A DNA stretch of 64,000 nt from Moniliella sp. 'wahieum' (GCA_003971905.1 RSEE01000068.1:1-64000); one strand, 5' to 3'. Shown: positions 46,398 to 57,703, numbered from the stretch's first letter. Notes: generated by a model not told the origin, from the letters alone. A program made the numbers and translations.

Positions 46398-46637
46398 TGT
46401 TGGCCTAGGGAGCCGGACGGGCAGAAGGATGAGGAGAAGGTGATGGATTGGAGCCAGAGTTGGGTCTGGGTACAGAGGCATCTATATAGGAGGCTGGACT
46501 AGGCACAGGGACAGTGAGTCACACAGGAGAGAGTGCAGGGCACAGGGACAGTGACACGCAGGGACGTCAGCGTGGAAGCCGATGGAACCGAGGCGAACCT
46601 GGTCTACCGACTGGGAGCCAGAGGATCACAGTCAACA
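46398..46637. repeat. Left LTR, 240 bp
   Basis: Identical to 47558-47797. Contains a TCTATATAGG promoter-like box at about 46491 and an internal duplicated GCACAGGGACAGTGA. Confidence 0.85.
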
Positions 46638-47358
46638 CCCCCGCTGGCCAGGGAACCCGGAGACATCGGTTGTGGGATGAGCTCCTGCCAGTGGATGTAG
46701 AGAGGGGAGGACTTGAGTGGCAACCGGGACGAATGGCCTGGAGTTGTGCATGGCCACACGACTGGCCTACACCCCCGCTGTCCAGGATGACACCTGAACG
46801 AGCCGAGCGCTTGTGGTTGGTGTATTGTGCGACCGCCAGATGCTTGTAGAAGTCTTAGAAGTAAAAGTAGTAGGGGTTGCGCCCCGAAGCGATTTGGTGG
46901 GCAAAAGTAAAAAGCACCAGTTATAGGTGTAGTGAGAAGAAAATTGGAAACTTGGAGTAAATGCGGTCCAAGGTCGTTTGGCATCAAAATTGGATGCGTT
47001 TGGTAGTTGTTTGGTTCCGCATGCCTGGTGCCAGTGGGGTCCATTGGGCATGGGAAATGAACGGGCGCTATGCGTCAACCGTCTTGATCTGTTTGGGTTC
47101 TCTTTGTTGTTGAAAAAGAGGAGTGGAAGAAGTTGGGTGACCACCCCCCCCATCCTTTCCCAGGTGCCCCGGATGAATTGGCAATCCGGGGCGTGTAGCC
47201 GTGGGTGGGGCACTTGATGAGCAGCCACCCCCGCTTCTGCGATTCGCCTGCGCCGTTTTGTCGTTGGAGGAATTTCGTCTCGTTGACGATACCCGACACG
47301 TTTTGTTCCGTCGTGTGTTGTCCCTAAAAATCATTGCCCCATCTGTGGGGGACGAGTG

Positions 47359-47431
47359 TGCCGATTGTGGCGGTAGTATGCCGATTGTGGCGGTAGTATG
47401 CCGATTGTGGCGGTAAGGTGCCGATTGTGGC
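47359..47431 (+). repeat. 20-bp tandem repeat inside the LTR element
   Basis: The unit TGCCGATTGTGGCGGTAGTA is repeated about 3.5 times, the last copies slightly altered. Confidence 0.9.
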
Positions 47432-47557
47432 GGGTGGTGTTGTTGGGCGGGAGGACGGGTGTGTCTTGTGGGCTTGGCGGCTTAGCTTGGGCTTGTAGGC
47501 TTGGGGGTGGGCTTGCTTGAAGAGCGCTCCCCTTCCGGGGGGATCAGATTGTAGCTC

Positions 47558-47797
47558 TGTTGGCCTAGGGAGCCGGACGGGCAGAAGGATGAGGAGAAGG
47601 TGATGGATTGGAGCCAGAGTTGGGTCTGGGTACAGAGGCATCTATATAGGAGGCTGGACTAGGCACAGGGACAGTGAGTCACACAGGAGAGAGTGCAGGG
47701 CACAGGGACAGTGACACGCAGGGACGTCAGCGTGGAAGCCGATGGAACCGAGGCGAACCTGGTCTACCGACTGGGAGCCAGAGGATCACAGTCAACA
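47558..47797. repeat. Right LTR, 240 bp
   Basis: Identical base for base to 46398-46637 by eye, implying a recent insertion or gene conversion. Confidence 0.85.
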
Positions 47798-47862
47798 TTC
47801 ACATGTCACACCAACTTATCCCACCGCACCTGTTACGCAGTCCGGGATCAGTATCGTAGATC

Positions 47863-47875
47863 ACATGTCACATGT
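47863..47875. repeat. ACATGTC heptamer repeat
   Basis: ACATGT at 47863 and 47870 in 7-bp register. Confidence 0.8.
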
Positions 47876-47989
47876 CACAGGGCCTTCCCTCTGGCGTTCT
47901 GTAGTTAGCCCAAGCTTGCTTGTGACATGGATCACTCTCGCGCAGTGTCACAAGCGATATGGTTAGAGTTAGTAGTTACTCAAGTACTC

Positions 47990-48032
47990 AAGCTTCAAGC
48001 TTTAAGAGCCTCAAGCTTCAAGCTTCAAGCTT
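47990..48032. repeat. AAGCTTC heptamer repeat
   Basis: AAGCTT at 47990, then 48013, 48020 and 48027 in 7-bp register, with a decayed AAGCTTT copy between them. Confidence 0.88.
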
Positions 48033-48294
48033 CAACATCTTGGGTGCTCTCAGACTGAGCACTGCTCAGCCAAAGTGAGCGCAGCTGAGCTGACTGAGTT
48101 ACTGAGCTAGTAACTCGTACGCAGTACTCAAGTACTCAACGTCGGCGCGTCAACGTATCAACCGAGTTCCCAACAGAGCTTTGTGGTTAACGACATTAAT
48201 AAAGGGAAGTGCTGAGGCCCAGTGCAAGTGTGCAAAGTCCCAGCTGACGGTCTGGAAAACTAGCTTTGACGCCCAAGGTGCGTGAGTGTGCAAA

Positions 48295-48389
48295 GGCAAT
48301 GTGCCCGAGCGGTTAAGGGGATTGATTCGAATACGCTTCGAACTATCAATTAGGCTTCGCCTGCACAGGTTCGAGTCCTGTCATTGTCT
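48295..48389 (+). tRNA. tRNA-Ser (CGA) with a 13-nt intron
   Basis: Acceptor stem 48295-48301 pairs with 48382-48388 (one G-T). D arm CCC/GGG encloses GAGCGGTTAA. Anticodon stem ATTGA (48321-48325) pairs with TCAAT (48346-48350); loop TT-CGA-A, anticodon 48328-48330, intron 48332-48344 placed one base after the anticodon as is standard. Long variable arm AGGC-TTCG-CCT as in serine tRNAs. T arm ACAGG-TTCGAGT-CCTGT (48365-48381). A T-run (48389-48395) gives pol III termination. The discriminator would be T, whereas serine tRNAs normally have G; a lost base is possible. Confidence 0.93.
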
Positions 48390-48395
48390 TTTTTT
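48389..48395 (+). terminator. Pol III oligo-T terminator of tRNA-Ser
   Basis: Seven consecutive T immediately after the acceptor stem. Confidence 0.85.
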
Positions 48396-49302
48396 GCCTC
48401 GAAATGGCAGCGTGGAAAGAAAGCCACGAAGACAGCGAGTTGGATTGAGGTGATTGTATGGTGCACAGAGAGGCGGGTCGGCGAAAGGGAATGTTATTAG
48501 GGCCTTTACGGCCGGCGGAGGACCGGTGAACTTGGGCCTTGTTGAGTTGAACTTCAGTCAACGTTGAACGCCAAAACGTATATAATAGACTTCAACGTAA
48601 GAGTGGACTGGGCTGAATCGAGTCACCAGCGATGGAGGAACTACATTTTACGCTCAGCGGAGTGAGTCACTGAGCCCCACGATTGAACTCGCTCACGGTA
48701 TGCGTTTTTTCGTCAAAAGGGATAAAATGATCTCTGTGAGGGTAGCGCGCTATGCGCACATCCTGAAACTGAGTGCAGGTTCCGTAAAGCTCTCAGATGC
48801 AAGCGCACGAAACGCGTTTGACGTACATGGGAAATTCTTTTCGCTCTCTATTTGGTAGCTATTTGGTATGGTGTGTGCGGGTGGGCGCGGCCCGAGAAGA
48901 GGGAGGAAGGAGAGAGGAGCAGGGCCAGGGTCAGAAAGGAGAAGCATGGGCGGGATGGACATGCGTATACTTGGCACGGGGAACATCAGAACTTCTATAG
49001 GGAAAGAAATGGGGGAGGCACTTGGGGTCTGGTCAAGTGCTAAGAAAGGGATGAAGAAAGAGGTGAGCACCGAGTACTGGTAAGTGAAGAGTAGGGTAGC
49101 ACAAACGTTGGCAAATGGACATATGTGTCAAGGCAGGAGGCAAAAAGGGTCATGGGAAGGTATGGTGGTAAACGTAGATGTGAAAGACGGTAAGGCGGGA
49201 AATGGGACGGCAAGGAAGAAGGTGCGGGAGAGATGGGAGCGTGGTGGTGTGGTGGTGGCGAGGGACAGGGGGGAGGGGGTATATGACGGGAGGGCGAGGA
49301 GG
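48396..49302. other. Intergenic
   Basis: No gene recognised; purine-rich sequence with short minus-strand Ser/Pro-rich frames that might be the 3' end of the next gene. Confidence 0.5.
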
Positions 49303-50372
49303 TCAAAGGCCAGTCTCGCATGATCCCATAGTTGGTCGGGAGTAAAGGGGACGTATGACTGGTTCCGTCAGAGAGGGAGAGGACTCTTCACTGGACAGTT
49401 CGTGGCACAAGATCGAACGGGCGCGTACCGTCGGGCCGAGGGCAGCGGCGAGAAAGCAGGTTCCCGCCCCATCGTCCGTGGAGGGTGGGAGAACGTGGCT
49501 CCCCGTGCCCTGGACGGGGGGGAGGGGCGGAAGCGGGATTTGAGGCGGCGGTGTGGCGGCCAGGTGGGGGTGGTAGGTCATTGAAAGAGCAAATCCGTCA
49601 AACCGTGACGAGGTGAGGTGGTTATGCGGGACGAGGAGCGGGGAGAGCGGGGAATAGAACGAGCTTGCCTCCGCCACCTCAGGAAGGGGCGGTAGAGCCG
49701 GAGCCGAGCCGACGGTTCGTGCCGTGGACGGCCGCCCTCCAACATCTCTGTTGGCATGGACAGGCCCCTGGCCCTCCCCTCGTGCGGTGGATGGGGGAGA
49801 CAGCTGCCCCGGCTCTCCTCGCGCAGAGGAATACAACTGGGCCATGCTCTCCTCCAGGGAACGGAGGGCAGATTGGGTGCGCTCACTGGGCCGCAACTGG
49901 GGGGAGGAGGCAAGCTGAAGCAGGCCGAGGGTGGTATCGCTCAGAGGAAGGAAGGTGCGCTGGCGCGGGGTCTGGCTGGCTGCGTCTTCGGGGGCCAGTT
50001 CACTGTGCCCGTCGTCGTCGTCTTTAGGCAAGAGGGGCAGGGCATGAAGAGACAAGATGGGAGAGGGTGGTTGGGCACCACCGTGCCGGGCGGCACGATG
50101 GACTGAGAAGGCGGGAAGAGGCGGCAGAGGAATGTTGGGTGGCCCGCCAGGGAGCGGAGCGGGGGGAGGTGGGGCAGGGTCGGGCGGACGCTGGGTGGGG
50201 TGAGAGATGGATGCGCTGCGGCGGTGGGGGGTGGGGGTGGGCGTGGCAAGGGGCATGGTGGGCTGCTGTGGGCAGGCAGGGACGAGGGGCGTGTGGTGTG
50301 GGTGTGGCTGCGGCGGCGCTTGACCTGGGCGACAAACTCGCGGCGGCGGCGCAAGAGCAGGTCGGCGTCCAT
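49303..50372 (-). CDS. Low-complexity Ser/Pro-rich hypothetical protein
   Basis: ATG 50372 starts MDADLLLRRRREFVAQVKRR, a basic helix, and after a probable one-base change near 50310 the frame continues open for about 330 codons with HRRSASISHPTQRPPD, ALPLLPKDDDDGHSEL, DTTLGLLQLASSPQLRPSER and TQSALRSLEESMAQLYSSAR (an amphipathic helix). Long Pro-rich stretches connect these. No domain recognised, no membrane segment. The continuous frame and the balanced helical island argue that it is real. Confidence 0.5.
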
Positions 50373-52772
50373 GCCAGCGAGAGGGGGGGGGGATGGTGGA
50401 GGGGGAGGTGTGGCGGGGAGGAGCGCCCGCGACGTGCGCATCCAGGATGCATCCACGCAGCTTGTCGCGTGTGCTGCCTTCGAAGACACTGTGTTGTTGA
50501 CATGGAAGGGGTCCTGTCATGTCACATGTCACCGGTCACCGGCCACACCACTGGCCCTGTGCCGATGCCGAGGGTGGATCGCCGCAGGCCGGCGTGCATA
50601 AATGATGCACACCGCATCCCAGCGCCTGTGCGGCTCCCACGTCAGCGTCAGGCAGCTGCAGCCCAGCGCCCGGCCCTGCCCGGCCGCGCCCGATTTGCCG
50701 CAGGCTGCCAGGGGACAGTCGGGAGAGTGGGCGGCCCCTCGCACGGGACACTGCGTACTGCATGCGCACTGCACGGGCACTGCACGCGCACCGCACTGGC
50801 ACTGCACGGGCACTGCCCTGGCGACCCAAGCTCCAACGTACTCCAACGCTGCTCATTGTGAATGGGTGACAGCGGTATGTGACAGCGTCGCACAAACAAA
50901 AAACAGCCCAATCGCGCCGGGACGAGACAGCAGGCACGCGCACTGGGGCAGCCCAGCCACCCACGCCCACCCGACGCCCACCCACGCCCACCCAGATCCA
51001 CCCCCTGGCGCATGCCCAGCTCCCACGCGCACTGGCGCCCCAGCCAGCTGGCTACGGCCAACGCCACCCTGACTGTCATGTGCGGGGTACACAAGCGTAC
51101 ATGGTACACGTTACACCCCCTGCAGCCCCCCCATGCGTTGCCCCACTGCTTTCCCAAGGCATGCACATTGCATGCAGGCCTTGCACAACGGCACCACTCG
51201 CCCGGTTCCCTCCGATCGCCAGGCGCCGGAGGAGTCTCTACCACAGTCAGCACGCCGTCTGTGACATGCATGTGACACGTGCCATGTGAGCAATCAGTAA
51301 TCAGGATCATCGATCAGGTCGATCGGCCATCGAGCATCAGCGATCGCATCTCAGGTAGACCAGACAACCCAGAATCCCAGACCCAGGCGTCTTCGATCAT
51401 CGACAGGCGGGCCCCGGTCCGTGATAATGGGCGGGGAAACGCTCGGCATTTTGTCCTTCTACCGGCTACCTCTACTCGACTTTTTTTCCCACCGATCACT
51501 AGTTAGTCCGCGCCCAGAGACGCTCAGGCTGCCCTCTATAAAACGACTACGGCCTGTGAGATCGGAGATTTCTGAGGCACTCAGGAAGCTTGAAGCTTGA
51601 AGCTGCAAGGCTTGAAGTGAGGCCGCCTGGCAATGATTTTCTTCGAAAAAGAACGGTCTCATCGGTCCTAAGGCCTAACCTGTCGCGGCTAGCCCCACGA
51701 CCTTCGTGTGTCCAGGGCACCGGCGATCAACGCATGGACGTCAGCACGTCAGCGCTACGTCAGTACTCTGTACTCTGTTCCTCATATACCGATTCTATGT
51801 GCTCTGCCATATTGAGGCTTTTGATGATGGCCGGTGGTGGCATGCATGAAAACCCTCCACATCTTGTTTTTTGGTTTCCTTGGCGCCAAGGTCTCGTGGC
51901 AGAAACCGTATATAGCACCAGTGATGCATGTGGTGCATGATGCAGATGCCCGTGGAGGGAACTATATACATGTGAGAGAGGGTATATCGTGCTCGAGATG
52001 GTTCCTCTGCGTGAGGTCCTCTTCTGATTGATCGGTGTCACTCGCTTAGTACTTAGTGCGCTTAGTGGACAAAGGGTTCCACTCGCACACTGCGCACGCT
52101 ACGTCCTTGCTCTGCCGATCGATCATCGCCGCTCTGTGTCTCCTCTGTCCTTCGCCTCAGATCAGTGTGCTTGAAGCTTGCAGGCTTGTGGCTGGCTCAC
52201 CACCACGTTGCCTTCGCGCCTTGTCGGGGGCTGAAGGCTGCTCTATACTGCAGCTGAACCCACATAGGATCCCCGAGTGCTCCCTCCCAACTTGCTCTCT
52301 ATAGTAGACTGCATAACAATGCAGCTTATAATTGTGCCCCACAGGACAATCCCTGCGGTTTCCCTTCTTTTTTGTGGTAGCCCCTTTTTTCCCACCGTTT
52401 GTTGCCCCCATCGTTATGCATGCGGAAGGCGAAAATAACGCTGTACTGACAACCTTGCCCACGGAGGCCGAGGAGAAGCCAGATCTCTGGCACGTTGAGC
52501 AAGGAGAGTAGGCTTACGCTCGAAGCACCTAAGAGCTTCTCGTTGCAAAGAGATCGTTGTCCCTCTGTCTTGGCTATTAGAGGTATCCTCCTGGGGCTGA
52601 GGGCTATATAGCGAGGCCGACGGTAACGTTGAGGGGGGGAGCCCCATTTGGCTGAATCCGCCCCCAATTAACCGATGCAAGAAGTTGGCCGCTCCCATAT
52701 AAAGACGCTGCGGTGGTCCTGAACTGACTTTTTATATAGGAGTTGGGCGCATTCTACAAACGCCTTTTGGCC
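50373..52772. other. Intergenic, no gene recognised
   Basis: Contains a GCAC-rich degenerate array (50758-50820), AAGCTTGAAGCTTG (51589-51603) and AT-richer sequence from 51400. No coding signature. Confidence 0.5.
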
Positions 52773-53560
52773 TTAGTTGTTCGGGTCGACATGCACCCCT
52801 TTTGAATCTATTACCACGTAACTAACAAAGGCACAACAGGGCTGATGGAACCGAGACTTCTGCCGAAAGGCATAGAGCTTGTTCTCCCAGAGTCGAGTCA
52901 CCACGTTGTACACGAGAGCCGGATGTTCCTCCTCGGTTCGCAGCATTGAGCGGATGGCACCATAAGACAAACCACTCCTGCGCCAGGCCTTAGGACCAAA
53001 CGCCACGGAACATCGGGTTCACCCAAAGAGATGAACGTCGCCGGCGGATTCTTCGTGGTCAGGCCGTTGTTCATAACGAGGTTCTCAGAGGCGCCCATCG
53101 TTGTCACAAAAACAGTCGTCTTGGGACGTGCCCCTCCAATACACAACCCGATGAAAGGGCCTGACACAAGTCAATGGGAAGTAAATATATTCGTCCCTTG
53201 AAGGGTGTCCAAAGCAACTTCTGCCAAGAGCGGCAAAGCAACCTGGTTCTTGCAGATATACCAAGTCCAGACCCTGGGATTAATAACCACGGGACTTAGA
53301 TCGTCCGTCTTGTTGATGTAGAACACAGGTGGGCCCTACGGTGAACGAGACCGACGGATGCATCCTCGTTCGAGGTTCTCCTTGATCCAAAACAAGCGCG
53401 GTGGGCTTCGGCCTCGTCTGGGGGTCAATGGGTACGAACGTGAGAGTGTTGGATTGGCACCTTCTTGGGTCTCAATGGCGTGGTCAAAACCTGGCGGGTG
53501 AGGGGTGAAGAGGCAAACAGTTGGCTCGACGAACGGGAAAGCCATCAGGAAAGTCCCTCT
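52773..53560 (-). mobile_element. Decayed Ty3/Gypsy reverse transcriptase fragment
   Basis: Reading minus across frames gives the order of a chromoviral/Gypsy RT: DHAIETQEGANP with YPLT (the DHxIxL start block), KENLERGCIRRS (the LKRGFIRPS block), VFYINKTDDLSPVV, the palm region as TTVFVTTMGASENLVMNNGLT with PATF (normally FRTRYGxFEYLVMPFGLTNAPATF), and EEHPALVYNVVTRLWENKLY then SYVVIDSKGVHVDP (normally YVISPEGIxxDP). The YxDD block between them is not recoverable. Many stops and shifts; clearly inactive. The element ends abruptly near 52773 before RNase H. Confidence 0.72.
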
Positions 53561-55121
53561 ATTACCGCTGGGGCAGTTCGCATGTGATAGTCACTTCGTT
53601 CAGAGCTAGGGTATGTTCGGGAAGAGGGGGAAAGAGACCACTTTGACCGTGCAAGGGCGAGTCACCTCCACTGTTGACGACTGGGGCAGAATTGATGCGT
53701 CGGTGTGGTTCTCGGCAACTACTGCGAGGTTCAGGGAGGCTATGCGGCCAAACTGTGCGTCCGACAGGTCCTCCCTCTCTCTTCCGGACATCGTTTCCTC
53801 CCCCGCTCCGAGGCGTTCGCCAAGGCTACAACTCGCCTCGCTGAAACTGCCAAGCGCCATAAACACTATGCCAGCAATCAGAGTCTCTCCTGGCAGCTTC
53901 ACTGGACTTGAAAGGCAACAAGAATGTCTACAGTATTACCGGCTGGACTTTACCTTGGGGCCTCTCCTCAAAGTGACCTCTTTGGAACCTCTTCGACCTG
54001 GCCTTGTCGATGGCCGCTCCAAACCCCCAGAGGGGCTGGCGCTGGATATTGCCGATGGTCGGTAGACCTACCGTGTCGAGATGCTCGACCGTCGCCGGGA
54101 CAGAAGGACCCACTTGGACTTAGCACCGCGTATGCGGTGGACGACGTTCGTGCCCGAACCGCGGCCACTGCCCACATCAAGGCGTTGCGACCCGAACAGA
54201 GACCGCACGCGAGCACACCCTGCGCATCGACCGGATCGTGGACATGGGCCCTCGCAGAGGCACTGCCGACCGACGATAACCGCTGCGCGCCTGGCCCAGG
54301 AGCAGCACAAGGGCGTGCCGCGGTAGCCGGCTGACGAACCTGGGGTACGACACGAACGTGCTCCCCCCCCACCCCGCGACGGGCAAGCGTGCTCGGCGCG
54401 AGCGCGAGCGGGCGCCCCAGGCCGACGGCGTAGGGTACTACACGTTCCACCAGCTCGGGGCACACGACTGCCGAGTGCTGCGCCCTCCAGCACCGCCGTG
54501 CCGAACCGCATCATGCTCCGCCCACCTAGCGCCCTGTCCCTTAGCCCTCCAGACCCGTGCTTGGCGCAGCTTACTCTCCTCCGCCGCCAGGGCGGCCTGG
54601 TAGCCAGCACGGTCCACGGGCTCGTGGTCCGCCCTACCGAGTATCGCCTTGGCCGCCTCCGTCTCCGCCACCGCCACATTTCCTGCCCCTGCTCGCCAAA
54701 GCAGTAAGCAGTAGGAGCTCGCGGCGGGTCCGTCGCTGGCGCCACTACCGGTGCACCTGTGCTCGCGCTCACCACTTGTGGAAAGAAGCGTAGCATCCTA
54801 AACCCTTTTTCAATAGGTTCACCCTGCAGGTTTGCGTTATATTACACGGTAGTCTCAAACTTCATGGTTGGCATGCCGATTTTGCTCCGTGGGAAGCCGA
54901 ATGCGGGCGCAGGGTTGGTGGATGGGACCATGGTCGTACCTGCAGGATACTATTTCTTGGAAGCCATCATCATCGCGGGATAGGCTGCCGGTCCTCCGTT
55001 TATCGATTTGTTGATTAACACGATCCAGGACGGAGGGCGGCCTGGACGAGGTTAGAGAGATTGGGAGAAAAAAAAGCGCAACGCGGCGTGGGTTGGGGAC
55101 GCCACGTGACGCGTGACGGGC
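53561..55121. other. Unassigned stretch next to the RT fragment
   Basis: Should contain the gag/protease side of the Gypsy remnant, but I could not identify zinc-knuckle or protease motifs. A plus-strand open frame at 54822-54983 reads VSNFMVGMPILLRGKPNAGA then TMVVPAGYYFLEAIIIAG, which looks coding-like but is not recognised. Confidence 0.4.
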
Positions 55122-55170
55122 TACGTCATGGTTACGTCACAGGCTACGTCACTGGGTAGCGGTTACGTCA
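55122..55170. promoter_or_regulatory. Four TACGTCA (CRE-like) half-sites in 49 bp
   Basis: TACGTCA at 55122-55128, 55133-55139, 55145-55151 and 55164-55170. This core is bound by ATF/CREB bZIP factors. The nearest recognised gene is the MARVEL protein start 1.1 kb downstream. Confidence 0.45.
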
Positions 55171-56275
55171 TGGCCCCTGGGGCCTGGCTGAGCTCGGCGG
55201 AGCCAGCGCTGATCCCGAGCAGCCTCAGGCAGGCGACGGGCCTCAGGCTCAGTCTGGGCACACTCAGTCTGAGCAGGTCTGAGCCAGCCGCCAAGATCAG
55301 CGACGACAGCAGCGATCAGTTCCACGGACAAGACGGCATCGGATTGTGGGGATGCGAGACGAGTTTGGTTGGTTGGTTGGTCGGAATGGCTGACACGCCC
55401 GGATGGGATGGTACTGGGGAGGCCTGAGCCTGAGGCGACAGTTGATGCGCCCGGGGCCGATGGCCACCAGCATCGCTGGTACTCGGACATTCCGTTCTCA
55501 GGCGTTAGGTCTTAGGTCTTTAGGCCTTACTAGTCAAACTTGCAGCTTCATGTGCTTGCCTCTGCAAGCGGCGCCTCCGGCCTGGCTTGGCGGCCGCGCT
55601 GGCGGGACGGGGAGGTTGAAGATGAAGGAGACGCCGACGCTGGGAACTGGAAACAAAAAAGAACTCCCTAGAAGGGATGACCAGTGACTAGTGAGCGGTG
55701 ACCAGTCGATCAGACCTACAAGAGCGAGCTGGGCAGGGCAGCACGCGCGACCAGCCGCGGACGGGGAACGGCGCTGCTCAGGCGCTCAGCGCGCTCAGCC
55801 CAGGAAGCAGGCAAACGCCGGGCGTGTCTCCGCGGGAGGGAGGATGCGCATGCCGCTCATGCATCACATGTCACACATCAGCGTCCTACCTCAGGTGCGC
55901 GTTTAGTTGGGCAGGGCGCCCGGGCAGCGAGCATGCAGCATGGGCGATCGGGCACAGGAGCAGTGCTGCGCACGGCTGCGCGCCCGCGCATCCCCGGCTG
56001 CGGCTTATAACTCAGTATTCACGCACAGCAGCCCACGCGCTGCGCTGCCCCGCCCATCACACACTGCCCCTGCGCCCGCCTTGGTCTGTGCGCCCTCCTG
56101 CTGCCGCTCGCTGGCCGCCTGGGGCAGGGCGCGAGGTATAAGTATACGCTCGCCACCCTCTCCCACCCGCGCTTCACACGCCCTGCGTTTTGTCTTTGCA
56201 CCGCTCAGCCCATCCTCGTTCCACCCCACCCACCACCACCACCACCACCACCACCACCACCACTACCACCCCGCC
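55171..56275. other. Upstream region of the MARVEL gene
   Basis: No other gene seen. A GGTATAAGTATA box at about 56130 lies 145 bp before the ATG, and a CCA repeat (about 56230-56270) fills the 5' leader. Confidence 0.5.
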
Positions 56276-56910
56276 ATGGTTGATGCCAGCACCATTGTCC
56301 GCCGCGGCGCCCCGGTCACTCTGGGCGTGCTCTCCCTCTTCTCTCTCGTCGTTGCCATCATTGCCTCGGTCTTGGTCCACGACTACAATGCCAAGGATGC
56401 TGCCAAGGGCGAAAAGTCGTCCGTCAAGGCCCGCGTTCGCTTCTTCTTGTTTGTAGGCTGGTTCTCGTTTGTCTTCTCGACAGCTTATGTGCGTCTTTTC
56501 TCCTTGCCTCCTCGCTCCCATCCACATTCAGCGCTGGGCCGCTGGATGGCTGGCCGGTTAGCCGACCCGCGTACACGTACTAACCCGCCCCCTTGCTTCC
56601 CCTTCCCGCAGGTCGTCTGCTTCCTGACTGGCATTGGCGGCGTGTTCACGTCGATCGTCTCGCACTTGATTTTCATTTTCCTCGACTGGGTCTTCTGGCT
56701 CTCGGCCGCGGCGCGCTCACGTCGTCCATGGGCGGCGGCCAGAACTGCTCGCACTCGTCGTTCAAGTACTGCTCGGCGAACGAGGCGCTGATTGCGTTTG
56801 GGTTTATCAACTTTGTATTGACAACGTGCATGCTGTGCGTGGTGACCGTCATTGGAGCCGGTGCGTTCCGTGGCGGCTTGAAAGAAACGTTTGGCAACTC
56901 GAGGGCCTAA
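56276..56910 (+). CDS. MARVEL-domain membrane protein, one frameshift
   Basis: Four-helix membrane protein of the fungal MARVEL group (Nce102-like in topology; role in eisosome or plasma-membrane organisation is only a family possibility). Helix 1 PVTLGVLSLFSLVVAIIASV, then HDYN, VKARVRFFLFVGWFSFVFST (helix 2), intron 56489-56611 (donor GTGCGT, acceptor CCGCAG), VVCFLTGIGGVFTSIVSHLI and DWVFWLSAA (helix 3), GGGQNCSHSSFKYCSANEAL (the conserved cysteine loop) and FGFINFVLTTCMLCVVTVIG (helix 4). VHDYN, RVRFFLF and the NCS..YC loop match the family. A one-base loss near 56712 changes frame between WLSAA and ALTSSMGG. The start ATG 56276 follows the CCA repeat; stop TAA 56910. Confidence 0.87.
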
Positions 56911-57703
56911 AGAACGCCTAACGCCTAATGTCTAATGTTCAACGCCTAACGCCTAAGCACGGTCTGCCTGCCCGCTCTGCTCTGCTCTGCGCGCACTCGG
57001 CACTCCGATACGATACCCCCTTTACCCCCTGTGGCGTGTACCTCGCTCTACTGGGGTACGGGCTTTCCCCCCCCTCGCTTTCTCTCTCTTTGTCGTTCTA
57101 TGTCGTTAAGACCACCTTGTTTTTCTTGCTCCCTTACCGTCCCTATCTTGCCTCGCCTCGCCCTTGGCGCAAGTTTGTAGGAATTGTACATGTGCCTTTG
57201 GCTCGATCTGCCTTTTTGAACGCCGTGAATGTCTTTCCCCTTACGCCTTCGACGCCCGACGCACGGTTGGTTGCTCGCCCGGTTCCTCTACGGACAGGTG
57301 CCATGTAAATAATGCAATTGAACCAGCGTATGATGATGGGGTTCAGCCATCCATCCACCTCATCAACCTGATTGGAACTGAATATTGAATCTCGACATTG
57401 TGCAGCATGCCCTCGGTAGAGCTCATTGAGGTACGAGCTAAGTCCGACGTCCACCAGGCCAGACTAGCATGAGCGGCCATAATTAGCGCTTAGAATGCAC
57501 AATGGGACCTGCGATTGAACCTCCTGGATGCCGGACTGCCGGACCGTCGCCTGGCCATGTAAAGCTGCATGTTGCTCTCTGGGGCACCACTAGAACCTAG
57601 CAAACGGGGTAGACAGGCAGGCAGATCGGGTGCTCGCTCGGGACGCCCGGGACGCGTGCGCGGGACCCAAACTGGCCATCCATGACCATCACCAATCATT
57701 AAA
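56911..57703. other. Convergent intergenic region
   Basis: CGCCTAA-type repeats (56915-56957), pyrimidine tracts and no coding signature. Carries both 3' flanks. Confidence 0.6.

Larger units (their letters stand above)
46398..47797. mobile_element. Short non-autonomous LTR element (TRIM-like), 1.4 kb
   Basis: Two identical 240-bp direct repeats (46398-46637 and 47558-47797), each starting TGTTGG and ending CAACA, flank 920 bp of non-coding DNA. This is the size and end structure of a terminal-repeat retrotransposon in miniature. A TGG at 46645, 7 bp inside the left repeat, could start a primer-binding site. No gag, protease or RT motif was found inside, and no target-site duplication is evident (CGGAC on the left, TTCAC on the right). 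Confidence 0.72.

Noticed and set aside
46190-46408. Small plus-strand frame running into the left LTR
   Set aside because: Ends a few bases inside the LTR, with no recognisable residues.
50758-50820. GCACTGCACGGGCACTGC array as a regulatory RNA or satellite
   Set aside because: Imperfect, short and without secondary support; probably simple-sequence drift.
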